A stretch of DNA of 29,619 nt from Ectocarpus siliculosus (Eukaryota; Sar; Phaeophyceae; Ectocarpales; Ectocarpaceae). A program made the position numbers and the translations under genes. The DNA is taken from positions 742,443 to 772,061 of the forward strand of contig FN649749.1 of assembly GCA_000310025.1 (NCBI GenBank). The letters are read 5' to 3'. Below, one piece after another: positions 21,548 through 29,607 of the stretch; position 1 is the stretch's first letter; every line of letters starts with the position of its first letter. Below the pieces are notes generated by a model that was given only the letters and a program-made list of their open reading frames with translations, did not search any database and had not been told where the DNA came from.

Positions 21548-22532
21548 GGTGATGTTGGTGTTGGCGAGGTTGTGGTGGACCTGTTCGTCCGTGCCCGCGA
21601 CTGACATAGGTATCGACACAACCGTGCGTGTTGATGGCACCGGTCAGTTGTCGCCGTTTCCTCAGTTGTTCGTTTTTACGTAACATAACGATGATGACGC
21701 CGTCGATCGCTCCCATCCTCCCCTACGTCCTAACCCCCCCCCCCCCCCCCCCTCCTCTCAGGTTCGACGAGAGGCGGCACGCAGAGCCGGAGCGAAGGAA
21801 AGGGAAGGGCGTGCGGCGGGCGTTCAAGCCGGTCACGGTCGGCTCTGGGGAGGAGACACAAGGCCACCTTAAGATCCTCAACTCGGTTAGTGACCATTTG
21901 TGCCGCGGCCCTTGGCCCAAGGACAATGTAAACCTGCGGTAAAGTCTATGTAGTATCCTGTCTACGGTGGCGATGAAATATGACCTCGAACTGGAGTTTG
22001 ATGGTTCTTGATTACGTTCATGATCAAGTCTCGCGGCTTGGTCAAGTCTCTCGGGGAAGGGTTCAGCAGCCCCCTTCCTCTGGTGTAATGCGCTGAATGT
22101 GTGCGTTACTGTCATGTTTTTTCGTATTTATCCAAAACAGGGGAGTCCGGCAGTCCTCTCCCTCGCTGTTGTGCGCAGCTCTTCACTGGTGCAATCCCGT
22201 CGTTGAAGAGGCACTAATTCATCATGTTTTCGCATATACCCAACTCAGGTGATAATCGAGAGCGATAACAAGGACAACTCCCGTTGTTGCGCAAAGCTTT
22301 TCACCTGGCGCATCACCTTTTTTTTTTTTTTGTGGTTCGTGCCTATCCAACAACTCAGGTGATGATCGGCAAGTCCAAGAGCGCAGACAAGGACGGCACC
22401 GCTCGCAGCGCCAAGGAGTCCCTGGCGGCGTACGACGCGATCGAGGGACCCCGCGACGCCGGTGCGAAGCGCAAGAAGGGCAAGGGCGCCTCCGGGAAGG
22501 CCAAGAAGGTCACCAAGGGCAGGGCTAAGTAA
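16053..22532 (+). CDS. RRS1: RRS1, ribosome biogenesis regulatory protein (eight exons)
   Basis: Nucleolar assembly factor. In yeast, Rrs1 works with Rpf2 to bring the 5S RNP (5S rRNA, L5, L11) into the pre-60S particle. Exons are 16053-16145, 17337-17458, 18094-18199, 18888-19049, 20758-20837, 21184-21354, 21762-21885 and 22359-22532. All introns are GT-AG and the phases sum to an open 343-residue protein ending in TAA. Family landmarks in order are FDLRNLLVVNP (residues 32-42), QAAVQSLINRLFVLP (63-77), ILPRAKPVPAPK (96-107), the core ETRWDRFAKEKGI (109-121), VWDDDLKEWRPRHGYKRAN (130-148), DPMANPWSEAREEKKGRVEK (164-183), STASMGKFDER (239-249) and a Lys-rich, probably nucleolar-targeting tail. 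Length lies between yeast (203) and human (365). The ATG sits in AGCAATGG. The 157-base gap lies in intron 3, so no coding sequence is missing. Confidence 0.95.
16431..16815. mobile_element. Foldback (inverted-repeat) element in RRS1 intron 1
   Basis: The left arm, about 16431-16587, pairs with the right arm, about 16664-16815. Matched blocks include CGAGTTGCTCTCTGCGCTGTT with its exact complement and TAGGAGTT...GC with its partner. GACAGCCAT in the left arm pairs with ATGGCTGTC in the right. About 80-85% of arm positions appear to match by eye. The spacer of about 75 bases has TACCCTTGTCACA twice. No clear target-site duplication was identified. Confidence 0.75.
17639..18056 (-). other. Antisense open frame in RRS1 intron 2, unrecognised
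   Basis: A minus-strand frame of about 135 codons runs through most of RRS1 intron 2 and ends at a TAG near 17640. It contains non-repetitive stretches such as NANRIKQHMDTGLDSLERVH and GRPLYRALRSMRQLEYSIMY. Its upstream part overlaps RRS1 exon 3 in antisense. No domain is recognised and a chance frame is the default explanation. Confidence 0.15.
18288..18444. other. Assembly gap (157 N) in RRS1 intron 3
   Basis: There is a run of N from 18288 to 18444. Both flanking exons (ending 18199 and starting 18888) are intact and in phase, so the gap is intronic. Confidence 1.
18660..18845 (+). repeat. Interspersed repeat B, copy in RRS1 intron 3
   Basis: The copy has AGCCACTTTTGGGAAAGTAGG, ACGATTGGCCATCGGTGATG, CTCTCGAGGAAGCGTGG and TCAATGGTCTAACGGCTAAG in order, then GCATGCAAAACAT and a C-rich tail. 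It ends about 40 bases before the acceptor of RRS1 exon 4, so the repeat or its tail supplies part of the intron 3' end. Confidence 0.85.
19527..20455. mobile_element. Tc1/mariner/pogo-like MITE with TA target duplication
   Basis: The left end CAGTCGACCCCGCTTTAAAG is matched by the right end, whose complement is CAGTAGTCCCCGCTTTAAAG. Both ends are flanked directly by TA (19525-19526 and 20456-20457). Terminal CAG, a TA duplication and no transposase ORF fit a non-autonomous element of the Tc1/mariner superfamily (pogo-type ends). The element is 929 bp including a 354-bp nested insertion, so its own length is about 572 bp. It lies in RRS1 intron 4. Confidence 0.85.
20050..20403. mobile_element. 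PIF/Harbinger-like MITE nested in the Tc1/mariner-like MITE
   Basis: The terminal inverted repeats are about 60 bp and begin GGCTGACTCTTATGGCTCCC. They include CGACGGATTTTTTTGGACGG and differ at only a few positions. Both ends are flanked by TTA (20047-20049 and 20404-20406). GG-ends with a 3-bp TTA duplication are typical of PIF/Harbinger (Tourist-like) MITEs. The interior of about 230 bp has no coding capacity. Confidence 0.85.
21511..21546. repeat. (GCT)12 microsatellite in RRS1 intron 6
   Basis: Twelve uninterrupted GCT triplets lie inside a GTT/GGT-rich part of intron 6. The resulting poly-Ser and poly-Ala frames are intronic and should not be read as coding. Confidence 0.95.
22103..22358 (+). 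repeat. Two decayed upstream copies of the RRS1 exon 8 acceptor region
   Basis: Intron 7 ends in ATCCAACAACTCAG, followed by exon 8 (GTGATGATCGGCAAG...AGCGCAGACAAGGAC). Upstream, a copy with ACCCAACTCAG and GTGATAATCGAG...AGCGATAACAAGGAC has its boundary at 22248/22249. A more decayed copy has its boundary at 22140/22141 (ATCCAAAACAG). Spacing is 108 and 110 bases. Copies 1 and 2 also share a distal block (GTTGTGCGCAGCTCTTCAC versus GTTGTTGCGCAAAGCTTTTC). Confidence 0.85.
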
Positions 22533-23046
22533 TGAAAGAGAAACACGCAAGGTGGCACAGAGGTAGTTTGACCAATCAGAAAGCCGCTGCGTTCCACCTT
22601 TCCTTTTCTCCGCAGGGTTTGTTTACCTCTCAGGTAATTTTTTCCTTTCTCCGTGAGATATTTTACCGACGAGAAAACTGCGTGCCACGTGGCTTGTTTG
22701 TGAGAGAGGATGCGTGATGTTACCTAGGGTGGGGGTGAACGAACGGCGTTACCGGAACGAGAAGCTAGGCGGAGGGAGCGGGGCGACCCAGCAGAAGCAA
22801 GCTTACAAACAAGCCTGTGCGCAGGATCCGGAAGTCACTGCCGGACCTGGGATTCGTTGCCGTACCCACGAATGTTGTGTCTGTGCTGTAGCACCGGCGA
22901 CGTGAGAGCGTGTTGTGGTTGAGAGGACGTTTTTTCTTGAGGCTCAGTGGTGTGACCTGTCTTGCGCTTGACCTTTTTCTCCGTTCAACAACAAACCACA
23001 CTTGAGTGTGTCTTGGGTGGCACCTTCGCAGGCCGCGGGCGGCGCG

Positions 23047-23225
23047 TGCTCCGGAGGTTGGGGGGAGGCGGGGGGCGTCGCACTCACGTTTTGCGGGCCT
23101 TGGGGTTTAGACCGTCGGGAAGACGTCATCGGAGGAGACGGAGCATTGTTCCCACAGGACCGGTCACCGCTGATCAATCGTTCCTTGCTATTTTGCCAAA
23201 GGCGGCTCAAAAAAGTGTTCTCTAT
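23047..23225 (-). repeat. Interspersed repeat B, reverse copy
   Basis: On the minus strand it reads TTTTTTGAGCCGCCTTTGGC, then GGAACGATTGATCAGCGGTG, ACCGGTCCTGTGGGAACAA, CTCCGTCTCC, GGTCTAAACCCCAAGGCCC and GCAAAACGTGAGTGCGAC. The block order matches the copy at 26461, with more divergence in the GGTCTAA part. Confidence 0.8.
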
Positions 23226-23989
23226 GCGGGGGGGGGGGGGGGCATGTAGCACGCTCTTCTTTTCTTCCTGTCGCTGCCTGCGGTCCCTTGGCCGAGTAAG
23301 CGGCACAGCTTGGGATGATGTACCGTCCGGGGTTGGGGGTTGTTGGGGAAGGGCGACGGTTTCTGACTCTCAGGCCTGCTGGCTTTCAGGCATCAGCAAT
23401 AACTGAAAGAACAACAGGCGACGTGTTTCTCCCTGCCCGAATCCATTCCCAAGATGTGCTTGCGCACATGATGATGCTTCGAAAAGTATTGTACGGACCA
23501 CACGCCTGTAAACCAAAACCTACTCAACTCGTACTAATGTGGAGTGCATGCAGGTTGTGTCAGAGGCTACTCTGTTTGTACGGCAAGGTTCTCCTGGTAG
23601 GCGTGGAAGTCAAGAGGGTCGGGGCGACTGGGGTCTGTTGTGAACAGCTCTCCTGTGTTTATGGTTGGTTTTGATTCGGTTTCCCGGGTCTTGACAAACG
23701 ACAAGATAATGTTTTGGCTCTCGTTTCCTCTTCCGTGTGCTGTAGCTGAGGGTTCGCGGCGTGAATACTCCTGGACCTGTGGCGAAACTTGACTGAGTGA
23801 CTTATCCACAACAAGGAAGACAGCTACACAGAGCACTCCGAGACCACTAGTACACCATCGTCCGTCCGTCCGTCCGTCTGCACACTAGACGGGTGCCGGT
23901 CTCGTGCTGCATTCACTGCTCCATCACGGTTGTTCTGCACCACATCACCAGCAAATAGTCCGCGACCCCCCCCCCCACACCTCGCCCTC

Positions 23990-24110
23990 TCATTGGCATC
24001 GATCGGTGATCGGTCCTGTGGCAGCAACATGCTCCGTCTTCTCGAGGACGCGTCGTCAACTAAGGCACGCAAAACATGATCACGTCCACCCCCACCCCCG
24101 CGTCGCCTCG
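23990..24110 (+). repeat. Interspersed repeat B, partial forward copy
   Basis: It carries TCGGTGATCGGTCCTGTGG, CTCCGTCTTCTCGAGGACGC, GTCGTCAACTAAGGCACGC and AAAACATGATCACG, followed by a C-rich tail. The 5' part (GAGCCACCTTTGGC) is missing and the tRNA-like part is shortened. Confidence 0.75.
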
Positions 24111-25064
24111 GCCTTGGTGTATCCTGGTGTCAATATACTGTACCAGATCTTGCCTTCTCGTCCTCCCGCCCCCCTCCTTCGCATTAGTTGCGCACAATAG
24201 ATCAAACGAAACAAAATGCAGATGTTCGCTCTTGCGATCGCTTGTGCTGTACAAAGTTAAGGATCCTGCAGTAGGGATAGACTACATGTTATCGGCGCGA
24301 GAAATAGTGTACCAGGCACATCTCATATTTAGGGGGGATAATCGAGAAGGCGAGTGGCGGGGAAATGGAAAGTCCCACTTATAGTCTACAGATCAGATGT
24401 ACGCCCTTGGTGCTCACCCGCCACTGTTTTTCATCGTTTACCGTGCAGGACCCATAAACTGCCTGCTGTATGTATTGTTTGCTACTTCTATGTACAATGC
24501 CATGTGTTGTCATGGGCGCTGGCTCATCTGCTGTGAAGAAGCTGGAATAAGTGGCACTCCACTCGACTGTGCTCGGAGATGTGTATAATTGCCCCGGGGG
24601 TAGGTACCCCGTAAACAACATGCGGTGCCCCCGACCGCCCGCGCCCCCGCTGCAACCAAGGAAGGTTGGAGTGCTTCCGACCATCGACACGCCACTTGGC
24701 TTTGACGACAGCAGGGGCGCTACTGTAGTGGACCTTCCCCTCCTCTCGCAGAAAAGGAAGCTCTGAATGAGGCCTGCGTTGGTTTGGCCGTGAGCACTCC
24801 GCGCGGGTGAACATCGAAGCTGCTATACCGGATACGGGTGCTGCTGGCAAGGCGTTGAACTCGCAGAGCACAGGGCAACAGCACGGCAAACCGGTCCCAT
24901 CATGGTAAGACTAACGCATCGACCACAGCCTCCCTTCTAATACATTTGTTCCCGGGGGCTTTTCTCAAGGATCCATGCGGGGTTTGCTGGATAACAATTG
25001 CTTGCTAAAGCGCATGGGCGAACGCTTTGCTTTTCGCAAGACATCATAATCATCGAACGTACAG

Positions 25065-25388
25065 GTGGATCTACACAGCGGACACATGAGAGACGTATGC
25101 GTGTTTTGCAAAAAGTATGTACAAGAGAGAAATGCATTACCCTTTGACACGAAAATAGAAGAGGTACACGGCGAAGAAACTCCTCATTGCGAACATTCTC
25201 GAGTCGTGACTCGTCAGCAGGAACTTGCATGTACACCGTATGTATCTCTTGTGTTGATGGGTTGGTTTTCTTGTTTCAAGTGCAACATTGGATTATTCGC
25301 AAAGCCCTCTTTTTTCGCACAAAATGGAGCGCGGTCTCGATATGCGTATGTAAGACAGCCAAGAGTTGGAGCGCGATCAATTCGTTAA
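25065..25388 (+). CDS. Possible terminal exon with cysteine pairs, unrecognised
   Basis: An open frame follows an acceptor-like GTACAG at 25059-25064. It starts VDLHSGHMRDVCVFCKKYVQ and contains CVFC, an HCEH and a CFKC, which could bind metal. It stops with TAA at 25386-25388, and an AATAAA follows at 25404-25409. A donor-like ATCATG|gtaaga at 24904/24905 lies 160 bases upstream in a matching phase. No family is recognised and the upstream frame has no clear start, so this may be chance. Confidence 0.2.
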   Translation: MDLHSGHMRDVCVFCKKYVQERNALPFDTKIEEVHGEETPHCEHSRVVTRQQELACTPYVSLVLMGWFSCFKCNIGLFAKPSFFAQNGARSRYAYVRQPRVGARSIR

Positions 25389-25554
25389 TTCTTGTGTGCA
25401 TGGAATAAATTCGACTTCACCATCGACGAGGGCAGAGCAAAGGCCAATCGAATAACGTAAAAACACGAGTTTTTTATTTCAAGCCGCCCTGGTGTGGCCA
25501 ATGTCTCTCTGTTACTTACTCCCTCCTCGGATCTTGACCATTCCCCCTGCCCTT

Positions 25555-25705
25555 TTTTTTTTTTTTCTGAATATGACACCACGAAATCATCTCCATCATA
25601 GAAAAGAGTCTGAGACAGATTAGCAATGGATTCATGGCGTCAGAAAAGTACCTGTATGTCTACGATTTCCCAGACAGCATATAGGGACATCTCCCCTGCG
25701 GGTAA
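25555..25705 (+). repeat. Diverged direct repeat C, copy 1
   Basis: A long T run is followed by AGAAAAGAGTCTGAGACAG, GCAATGGATTCATGGCGTC, AGTACCTGTATGTCTACG, TTTCCCAGACAGCA and GACATCTCCCCTGCGGG. The same order occurs in copy 2 at 26645-26850. In this copy one frame reads LRQISNGFMASEKYLYVYDF before a stop. It could be a decayed or real exon fragment. Confidence 0.7.
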
Positions 25706-26460
25706 CAGGCTCAACAAGACAGTTTGGTAGTTGTCTTGTGTGTCTCATATATGTTATGTTGGGAAGGTGCAGATGATATGTGTTAGGTACTGGTCGGGCG
25801 TTTTGTGTGTGGCACCCTTTTAGCCATATGGAATGCAATCTTCCTCGGTTTTCAAACGTATGTTCAATGTGGTACGCGTATGTACCGGGTATTTGGGTAT
25901 GTATATGTGTGGATACATTTCGGGGTATGTGCCTTTCTCGTCCCGTCTCTTTTCCTACCCCCTACAGTACCATTTACTTTCGGTCGCTCGGTAATCCTGC
26001 AGTTATTTGCCACTCAACCCTTACATTTCAACCTGAAGAGCTCCTATTGGCTCACACAGACCAATTCCGCCACGCAGTGTACAAGATGGCCTTCACACGC
26101 CATTTTGGCATGTAGGCTTGTGTCCGGTCGAGACGACTCTTTTTTTTGCGATTTTGGTACGTACGCATACACCAACTTTTCTTGTACTCTATTTCCAGTA
26201 TAATATCCCAAGTGGACAACAAGAATGCAAGACACTTGCCTCCCAAGCACAAGCGTTTTATGGACGCCCCTCCATTCCGCCTTTCATGTAATCGCGGAAT
26301 GTCAGTTGTACGAAAGGGAGAGGGAAGTGTACATGACTGAGCTGGGAAGAATACAAGGGAGGTACAGGGAGATGTTTGAGGCATGGAATGGAGAGGAGAA
26401 GACGGTAGCTGTTTGAAAAGGCGGGAAGTGGTATCGTTAGCATAGATAGACCAGGGAAGA

Positions 26461-26615
26461 CATTTTTGAGCCACCTTTGGCAAAGTAGGAAGTAACGATT
26501 GGCCATCGGTGATCGGTCCTGTGGGGACAAAGCTCCGTCCTCTCGAGGACGCGTGGTCAATGGTCTAACCGCTAAGGCATGCAAAACATCAGAATACGCC
26601 CCCCCCTCCATTCCG
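26461..26615 (+). repeat. Interspersed repeat B, best-preserved copy, tRNA-like segment
   Basis: The blocks, in order, are TTTTTGAGCCACCTTTGGC, ACGATTGGCCATCGGTGATC, GGTCCTGTGGGGACAAAG, CCTCTCGAGGACGCG, TGGTCAATGGTCTAACCGC, TAAGGCATGCAAAACAT and a C-rich tail. TGGTCAATGGTCTAA resembles a tRNA A box (tRNA-Leu/Ser style) and GGTTCGTGTC at 26621 resembles a weak B box. A tRNA-derived SINE is plausible but not shown, and no intact tRNA cloverleaf is present. Confidence 0.8.
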
Positions 26616-26644
26616 CCGCGGTTCGTGTCTCTGTTGGTGTTTTT

Positions 26645-26850
26645 TTTTTTTTTCTTAGTGTGACCCAACGAATCCATCTCTATTTAAGAAAAGAGTCTAA
26701 GATAGATAGATTGACAATGAATTCATATGCATTGCGTCAGAGGAAGCTAAGATAGATAAGCAATGAATTCATGTGCATTGCGTCAGAGGAAGCTACCTGT
26801 ATTTCCACGGTTTCCCGAGCAGCACACAGCGATATCTCCCCTGTGGGTTA
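26645..26850 (+). repeat. Diverged direct repeat C, copy 2, with internal tandem duplication
   Basis: This matches copy 1 at 25555-25705 (AGAAAAGAGTCTAAGATAG, CATTGCGTCAGAGGAAGC, CTACCTGTATTTCCACGG, TTTCCCGAGCAGCA, GATATCTCCCCTGTGGG). Inside it, a block of about 50 bp ending ATTGCGTCAGAGGAAGCTA is present twice in a row (about 26697-26747 and 26748-26793). Confidence 0.75.
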
Positions 26851-26970
26851 CAGCTTTTGGAGAAAATACATACAAACACGATCGCAGCTACAGCAGTTGT
26901 ACCCGTTCGAGATAGCACCACGGGAGTCGAAAAGGGGTGTGTTACAAAAGTCTTTGCAGTGAGTGAGAGA

Positions 26971-27142
26971 ATGCAATACCTAATGCATGGACCACATGAT
27001 ACTCCAGGGGGCGGTGCGCTGGGGTGCGTCGATGCACGGGAGGTGGGCGCAGAAGAAGTCGAGGGCGCAGCGAAGGTTGTTTTTTAATCTATGCATGTGC
27101 ATACGTCAAAGCACTCGCAAACATTCATTCTGTCTCTCTCTC

Positions 27143-27186
<44 letters not shown>

Positions 27187-29607
27187 CCTCTCTCTCTTCT
27201 CTCTCGTAACCCTTCCTTCAGCCATCCGCTAGGGCTGGGGTCTCACAAAAGGTTCAATTCTCTACCCCATCTCTTACCTTCCGTGTGTTTCATGCCTCAA
27301 GTGCCTTCGCTGGAAAGCTTCATCAAAAGCCTCGGTCCCCCACCAACCTTTAGGCGGCCAACCCTTGTCGTTAGCATCTTGTTTTTTCCCTTCTTTTGTT
27401 GGACTGGAGCTGCCCGGAGTGTGTACTACGCTAAACATGAAGCCTTTTCAGTCGACCATCTGTCTCGTAGCTGGCGTATAACCTTGATTATAACATATGT
27501 ATCATCATTTTCCAATAAAAATAACTGGACAGGAGCTGTCGGAGTGCACGACGCCACACAAGAAACGGGCTTCGTCCTGGGCAACCCTGCAGGTGAGTCT
27601 TACCTTACATTTTCTTTCATTCTCCTCTGTTTCTTTTGTTTCGTGTTTCCTGCGCGCTGGACCTTCACTGCATGTATCGCTTGTTGTCGTTTGTTGTCGT
27701 ATTTTTTTTGTGTTGCTTGCCGTGGATTAGGATCGGGAACCCATTTTGTGTTTTTGCCCCTCCAGTATCTTATGCCGGTCCTTTCCGGTGCGTGTTTCTT
27801 TCTTGTCTTTTCATTGCTTTGGACCTCGCCGCCCAGTCATACCGTCCTATTTTTGCTTCGTTTTTGTCTTTGCGTCAATCAGGATCTCGCCGCGCGAGAC
27901 CGCTGTGTCAATCCTCCATTCTACGCGTGGTCGTTGCCTTGGCATTAAGTAGGACTTGATTGTCGTGTTTAATGTGTGTCATCTTGTCGTACACTGATTA
28001 GGACCTCGCCGCCGTTTAAGATCGTCTATTTCGCTTGTGAATTGTCTTTGCATTAATTAGGACCTGATTGTCCTGTTTAACGTGTCATCTTATGCATTAA
28101 ATAGGACCTCGCCGCCGAGACCGCGGAAGAAACCCTGGACGGAATGGGAGGGGGGGGCACGCGAACGGCAGCAGGGGCGGGTACCAACAACAACAACGAC
28201 GTGGACATCCGGAAGACGATCTCGTCTCCAGCGCTGCAGCAGATGCTCTCTCACCGCGGACTCTCCGCCGCCTTGCCGCCGTCCCCTACCTCCGCGGCTG
28301 GCGTTTCGGCGGGGGGGGGGTTCGGGGTAGGCCTAGGGGCGGTGCCGTCTCATCTAGGGGGCGGGGGACTAGCAGCGCTACCGTCCTCCAATATCCCAGC
28401 TGCTACTGCTGCTGCTGCTGCTATGCCTTCGGGGTAAGTAAGGCTAGACTCGTTGTTTTTTGCGCCAACAGGTTGGATATCGTCTGGTCGTACGGCAGGC
28501 GTTGTCGACCGCCGTGCACAAAGTTAATCTGTGCATCGTTAGGCATGAGGCCTTAAGGTGCATTGATAGTGCCAGAGCGACCACCTTCCTTTAGCTATCC
28601 ATCCTTGGGGTGAAATGTAGGAGCGCACCCCGCCTCACGGTGCCTCCTCTGGTTAAGAGCAATCAGCGTACGATTCGATCTTGCTCTTAAGAGATTATGT
28701 GCACAACGAGGAGGGGTGCGTAAACAAGTTTTTCATTTCCTTCTCTTCCAGTCTCGAACCACACGCGAACCCATGCTCTGATCCCGAGAAGAAGTGAGAG
28801 AAAAAAAGAGAAAGAAGTTCTCTTCTAACTAGAATTAAAGAGAAAGAAAAATATCCGTCCTCGCCTCTGTCCTCTCCTCCTCGTCCGATTCTCTCTTTGC
28901 AGCAACATAGTGTCTCTCCCTCCCCACCTTACCTCGTGCCGAAAGACAACTTGCTCCCATCATCCGTCTTATCCCCGCTCCGGAACCCTTTTCTTTTTTG
29001 TGAAATCTTGAAGGCAGCAAGCTTTCCGCCGTGCACCGCTTACGCGTTACTTACCGCATTGCCGCACTACGCGTTCAACTTCTCCCGCGGTATGACGTGG
29101 GGTCGAAAAACATTCACCACTCGTTGCTGTCGCTACACCTCGCAACGCCCATCATGTGCCGTGCGGCTTTAACCCCGGCTGGACCTCAAACACAGGTTGG
29201 GAGGCGTGTTCGCGCCGGGGCTCGGTGCAATGAGCGGGGGTTCCGCGGTATCGACAGCGTCAGGGGGGGCCGTAGGTGGATTTACTCCCGGCATCACAGC
29301 CCCCCCGAGCGGCGAGCCTGCAGGTGGACCGGGGATGGTCGGCGCGAATCCCCCCCCGGACGTTAACGCCTTTTCCTCGGCGGCGGCGGCGGCGGCGGCG
29401 GCGGCCGGAGCCTCCATGAACCCGCTGCAACGCGCCTCCATGAACATGATCGCGTCGATGAACATGAACCTAGGGGTAAAGATGGGGCTCGACTTGGCGG
29501 CGCGGATGGGGGGAGCGGGGGCACCGGGGGGGGTGATGATGCAGCCGGGCATGGTCGGCGCCGCCGCCGCTCGGGGAGCAGGGACGGAGGACATGATGTC
29601 GACGTAA
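26971..29607 (+). CDS. Hypothetical Gly/Ala/Met-rich protein, four inferred exons
   Basis: The inferred exons are 26971-27075 (start uncertain; the frame is open upstream to 26773), 27533-27592, 28105-28433 and 29196-29607. Joined in phase they give about 301 residues. Boundaries are AAG|gttgtt, CAG|gtgagt and TCGGG|gtaagt donors with TGGACAG, AAATAG and ACACAG acceptors. The last two exons are best supported. One ends NIPAATAAAAAMPSG, the next continues LGGVFAPGLGAM in the right phase, and they share composition. The protein starts acidic, has a short basic stretch (PHKKRASSW), then DVDIRKTISSPALQQMLSHR, then Gly-rich and poly-Ala tracts, then repeated SMNM motifs and a TAA stop at 29605-29607. 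Such composition is common in transcriptional co-regulators, but I recognise no domain and assign no function. Upstream exons may be missing. Confidence 0.5.
27132..27192. repeat. (CT)n microsatellite
   Basis: A nearly pure CT run of about 60 bases follows the donor of the first inferred exon of the right-hand gene, inside its intron. A 285-codon open frame that reads through it is an artefact of the repeat. Confidence 0.95.
27397..27450 (+). repeat. Decayed upstream copy of the 60-nt exon's acceptor region
   Basis: TTGGACTGGAGCTGCCCGG and AGTGTGTACTACGCTAAAC, followed by ATGAAG, match the sequence 126 bases downstream: CTGGACAGGAGCTGTCGG, AGTGCACGACGCCACAC and AAGAAACG. The downstream copy spans the acceptor (27532/27533). 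In the upstream copy the CAG has become CTG, so the acceptor is lost. Confidence 0.7.
27820..28104 (+). repeat. Five serial copies of the exon-start module before the acceptor at 28105
   Basis: The exon starts GACCTCGCCGCCGAGACCGC after ATTAAATAG. Upstream, GA(C/T)CTCGCCGC starts at 27822, 27883 and 28002, and the related GAC(T/C)TGATTGTC starts at 27953 and 28061. The last four follow an AG (CAATCAG, TTAAGTAG, TGATTAG, TTAATTAG), and 27822 follows TTTG. Intervals are 61, 70, 49, 59 and 44 bases. The copy at 27883 extends furthest (GATCTCGCCGCGCGAGACCGC). Confidence 0.85.
28434..29195 (+). other. Last intron of the right-hand gene, with a hairpin
   Basis: The intron runs from gtaagtaagg to cacag. 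Around 28617-28728 there is an imperfect inverted repeat. GCGCACCCCGCCTC pairs with GAGGAGGGGTGCGT, and TTAAGAGCAATC pairs with GATCTTGCTCTTAA around a 12-base loop (28665-28676). The rest is CT- and A-rich with no gene seen. Confidence 0.6.

Larger units (their letters stand above)
22533..26970. other. Region between RRS1 and the right-hand gene; repeats, no firm gene
   Basis: The RRS1 3' flank is followed by repeat B copies (about 23.1, 24.0 and 26.5 kb), a GTCC microsatellite at about 23860-23878, poly-G/T runs and a duplicated segment (25550/26645). A possible small exon with cysteine pairs lies at 25065-25388. Other open frames are short and overlap on both strands. Upstream exons of the right-hand gene could be hidden here. 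Confidence 0.5.

Noticed and set aside
26555-26640. A tRNA gene at the TGGTCAATGGTCTAA segment
   Set aside because: There is no cloverleaf, anticodon arm or proper T arm. Only A-box-like and weak B-box-like stretches are present, so it is kept as a repeat with a tRNA-like part.
27091-27948. The longest open frame in the window (285 codons, plus strand)
   Set aside because: It begins in a CT microsatellite, crosses an inferred exon in the wrong frame and runs through the repeated acceptor modules. Composition is Ser/Leu/Phe-rich from CT-rich intron sequence.
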